Source of the DNA: Topomyia yanbarensis | Taxonomy: Eukaryota > Arthropoda > Insecta > Diptera > Culicidae | NCBI RefSeq assembly: GCF_030247195.1 | Contig: NC_080670.1 | Location: forward strand, 96,680,401 to 96,744,400 | DNA: 64,000 nucleotides | Direction: 5' to 3' | Translations under genes and position numbers: made by a program | The notes under the pieces: model-generated | The model's input: the letters and a program-made list of their open reading frames with translations, nothing else | Told to the model about the DNA's origin: nothing | The model's database searches: none | Shown here: piece by piece, positions 62,725 to 64,000 of the stretch | Position numbering within the stretch: position 1 is the stretch's first letter | Layout: each line of letters opens with the position of its first letter

Positions 62725-64000
62725 CAAAACTTTTAAAGTCTCTGTACGATTATTGTTCAATTGCTGTCCGATGCATACATTTCTCAAAGAACGAAAAATA
62801 GTATTTTTCTAGATTACAGAATATAAGCCGATTCTGCAACGAAATGCATGTAGTGAAAATTGACAAGTTTACATGCAAATTGCAGTACTAAAAAATGAAT
62901 ATAACAAAAATACGAAAACAAGTCAAATTCACTAAGATTCATAGTTTTATACAAATTAAATTTGACTTTGAGGACTTGTCCAAAGTCCATTATTACGATG
63001 AAACGTCCATTTAAATTCATGCGTTATACTTGGTCAGAACATGCTAATACTGCTTCCTGGTATAGTTTTGAGCAACCACGTTTTGTTGTCATGCTTGCTG
63101 ACATGCTACGACTATCAACCTTCTCACAAACAATTTCGCCAAGCTGGAGTGTACGCCAAAGTGAGCTTTTTGGCCAAATCACAGCCGGAGATCCCAGTAT
63201 TCTTTTGCACTACTCTACACTTTTTCGTTTGTAGTATCCAGTCATATATTCCACCTCTAGATTTGTTTTGCTTTGCATGATCAAAGGTCATAGTCCCTTT
63301 AATCATGGTATTCATAGTTCCTTTAATCATGGCATTTATAATTGATTTTGATAGCAACGTTTAATCATGGTATTCATAATCGATTTTTGATATTTTGAAC
63401 CTTTGGCAATCACTTCTGTTGACCTCATTGGATTTCAATATGAGCGACCAAAATTATTTACGTCTTTTGCGTTCCACTTTTGATAACTTTTGAACATGTT
63501 TATGAATCTCCATAAAATTTTCACCACTAAATATACAATCCTTCCTGATCAAAATGCAGTATTGTGTGACTCGCTATGACAACCGGAGGTGCAGCAGTAA
63601 TTAAAAGTACGAGCCCAAATTTTAAACTAGAAATCTTATAATCCATCTCCGTCTCCACTTAATCAAATATTACTCATAAACGGGCAAATTTGGGCAAGAA
63701 TTCTATTATGTTCCAAATGGAGAATCGTTCAAGGAACATAAATTACCTTGGAATATAGTGGACAAAAAAAGTATTTCAATAATTTAGCAAAAATGCCTGT
63801 TGAAACCGTCTGCTACAAAAGCGTCAAAGTTATTGACATTTTTTATAAACAAACAATATAATATATTTTGACATCAATACATATAAATAATGTACATACC
63901 GTCAGCATAACTTTCCATTATTACACATTTGAAACTGACACTTTTATCAAAATCTAGCTACACTTGAATAATACTGATATTTCGGGCGCTCGATAAAAAA
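62725..64000. other. AT-rich spacer with a short tandem phrase, no gene seen
   Basis: No convincing frame is present. At about 63297-63385 the phrase TTTAATCATGGTATTCATA recurs four times with small changes. The rest shows no structure that I can name. Confidence 0.5.

Overview
This window is repeat-dominated DNA from a eukaryote, most likely a culicine mosquito (Aedes-like). I found no convincing single-copy host gene. The main evidence is a tRNA-derived SINE of the mosquito Feilai type at 52297-52474 with perfect 11-bp target-site duplications, several non-LTR retrotransposon lineages, Penelope-like fragments, long (CATA)n microsatellites and AT-rich spacers. The species call is an inference; the element classes are read from the translated domains.

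Layout. 1-18027: two R1-clade (Waldo-like) LINEs sit beside (CATA)n tracts. E1 (274-4569) is 5'-truncated but keeps an intact ORF2. E2 (8431-14162) is close to full length with an intact ORF2 and a 1-nt frameshift near the start of ORF1. E2 lies exactly between two ~3.86-kb direct repeats, X1 (4570-8430) and X2 (14163-18027), which look like one enormous target-site duplication. 18028-27476 is a three-level nest. A minus-strand relative of E2 (E4, 18542-27476) was hit near its 3' end by a 5'-truncated LINE (E9, 13-bp target duplication). E9 was then hit by an apparently full-length CR1-like LINE (E5, 19196-23820) whose two ORFs share one frame and are separated by a single UAG.

27477-35216 is a graveyard: two copies of an AT-rich LINE (E6a, E6b), a 1.7-kb insertion with a 24-bp target duplication, a pogo/Tigger-like transposase tail, and a ~450-bp foldback element. 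35217-40637 is E3, a third E2-family copy killed by a 124-nt net deletion in the reverse transcriptase. 40638-52296 holds decayed Penelope-like elements, an RNase H fragment, foldback and terminal-inverted-repeat elements, a 16-17-bp tandem array and dispersed mosquito repeats. 52297-64000 holds the SINE and then a ~4.57-kb tandem duplication carrying two copies (E7, E8) of an I/Loner-like LINE that is truncated at its 3' end.

How the parts work. ORF1 proteins (CCHC knuckles or a PHD-like finger) should bind the element RNA. ORF2 proteins (APE-type endonuclease plus reverse transcriptase) nick the target and copy the RNA in place. ORF1 and ORF2 are joined by overlaps (TGATG in E1, GTGA in E2/E3, ATGGCTAA in E7/E8) or by an in-frame UAG (E5). 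A nested stem-loop with a GNRA loop in the 3' UTR is shared by the two divergent R1 families and is a strong candidate for the RNA signal their reverse transcriptases recognise.
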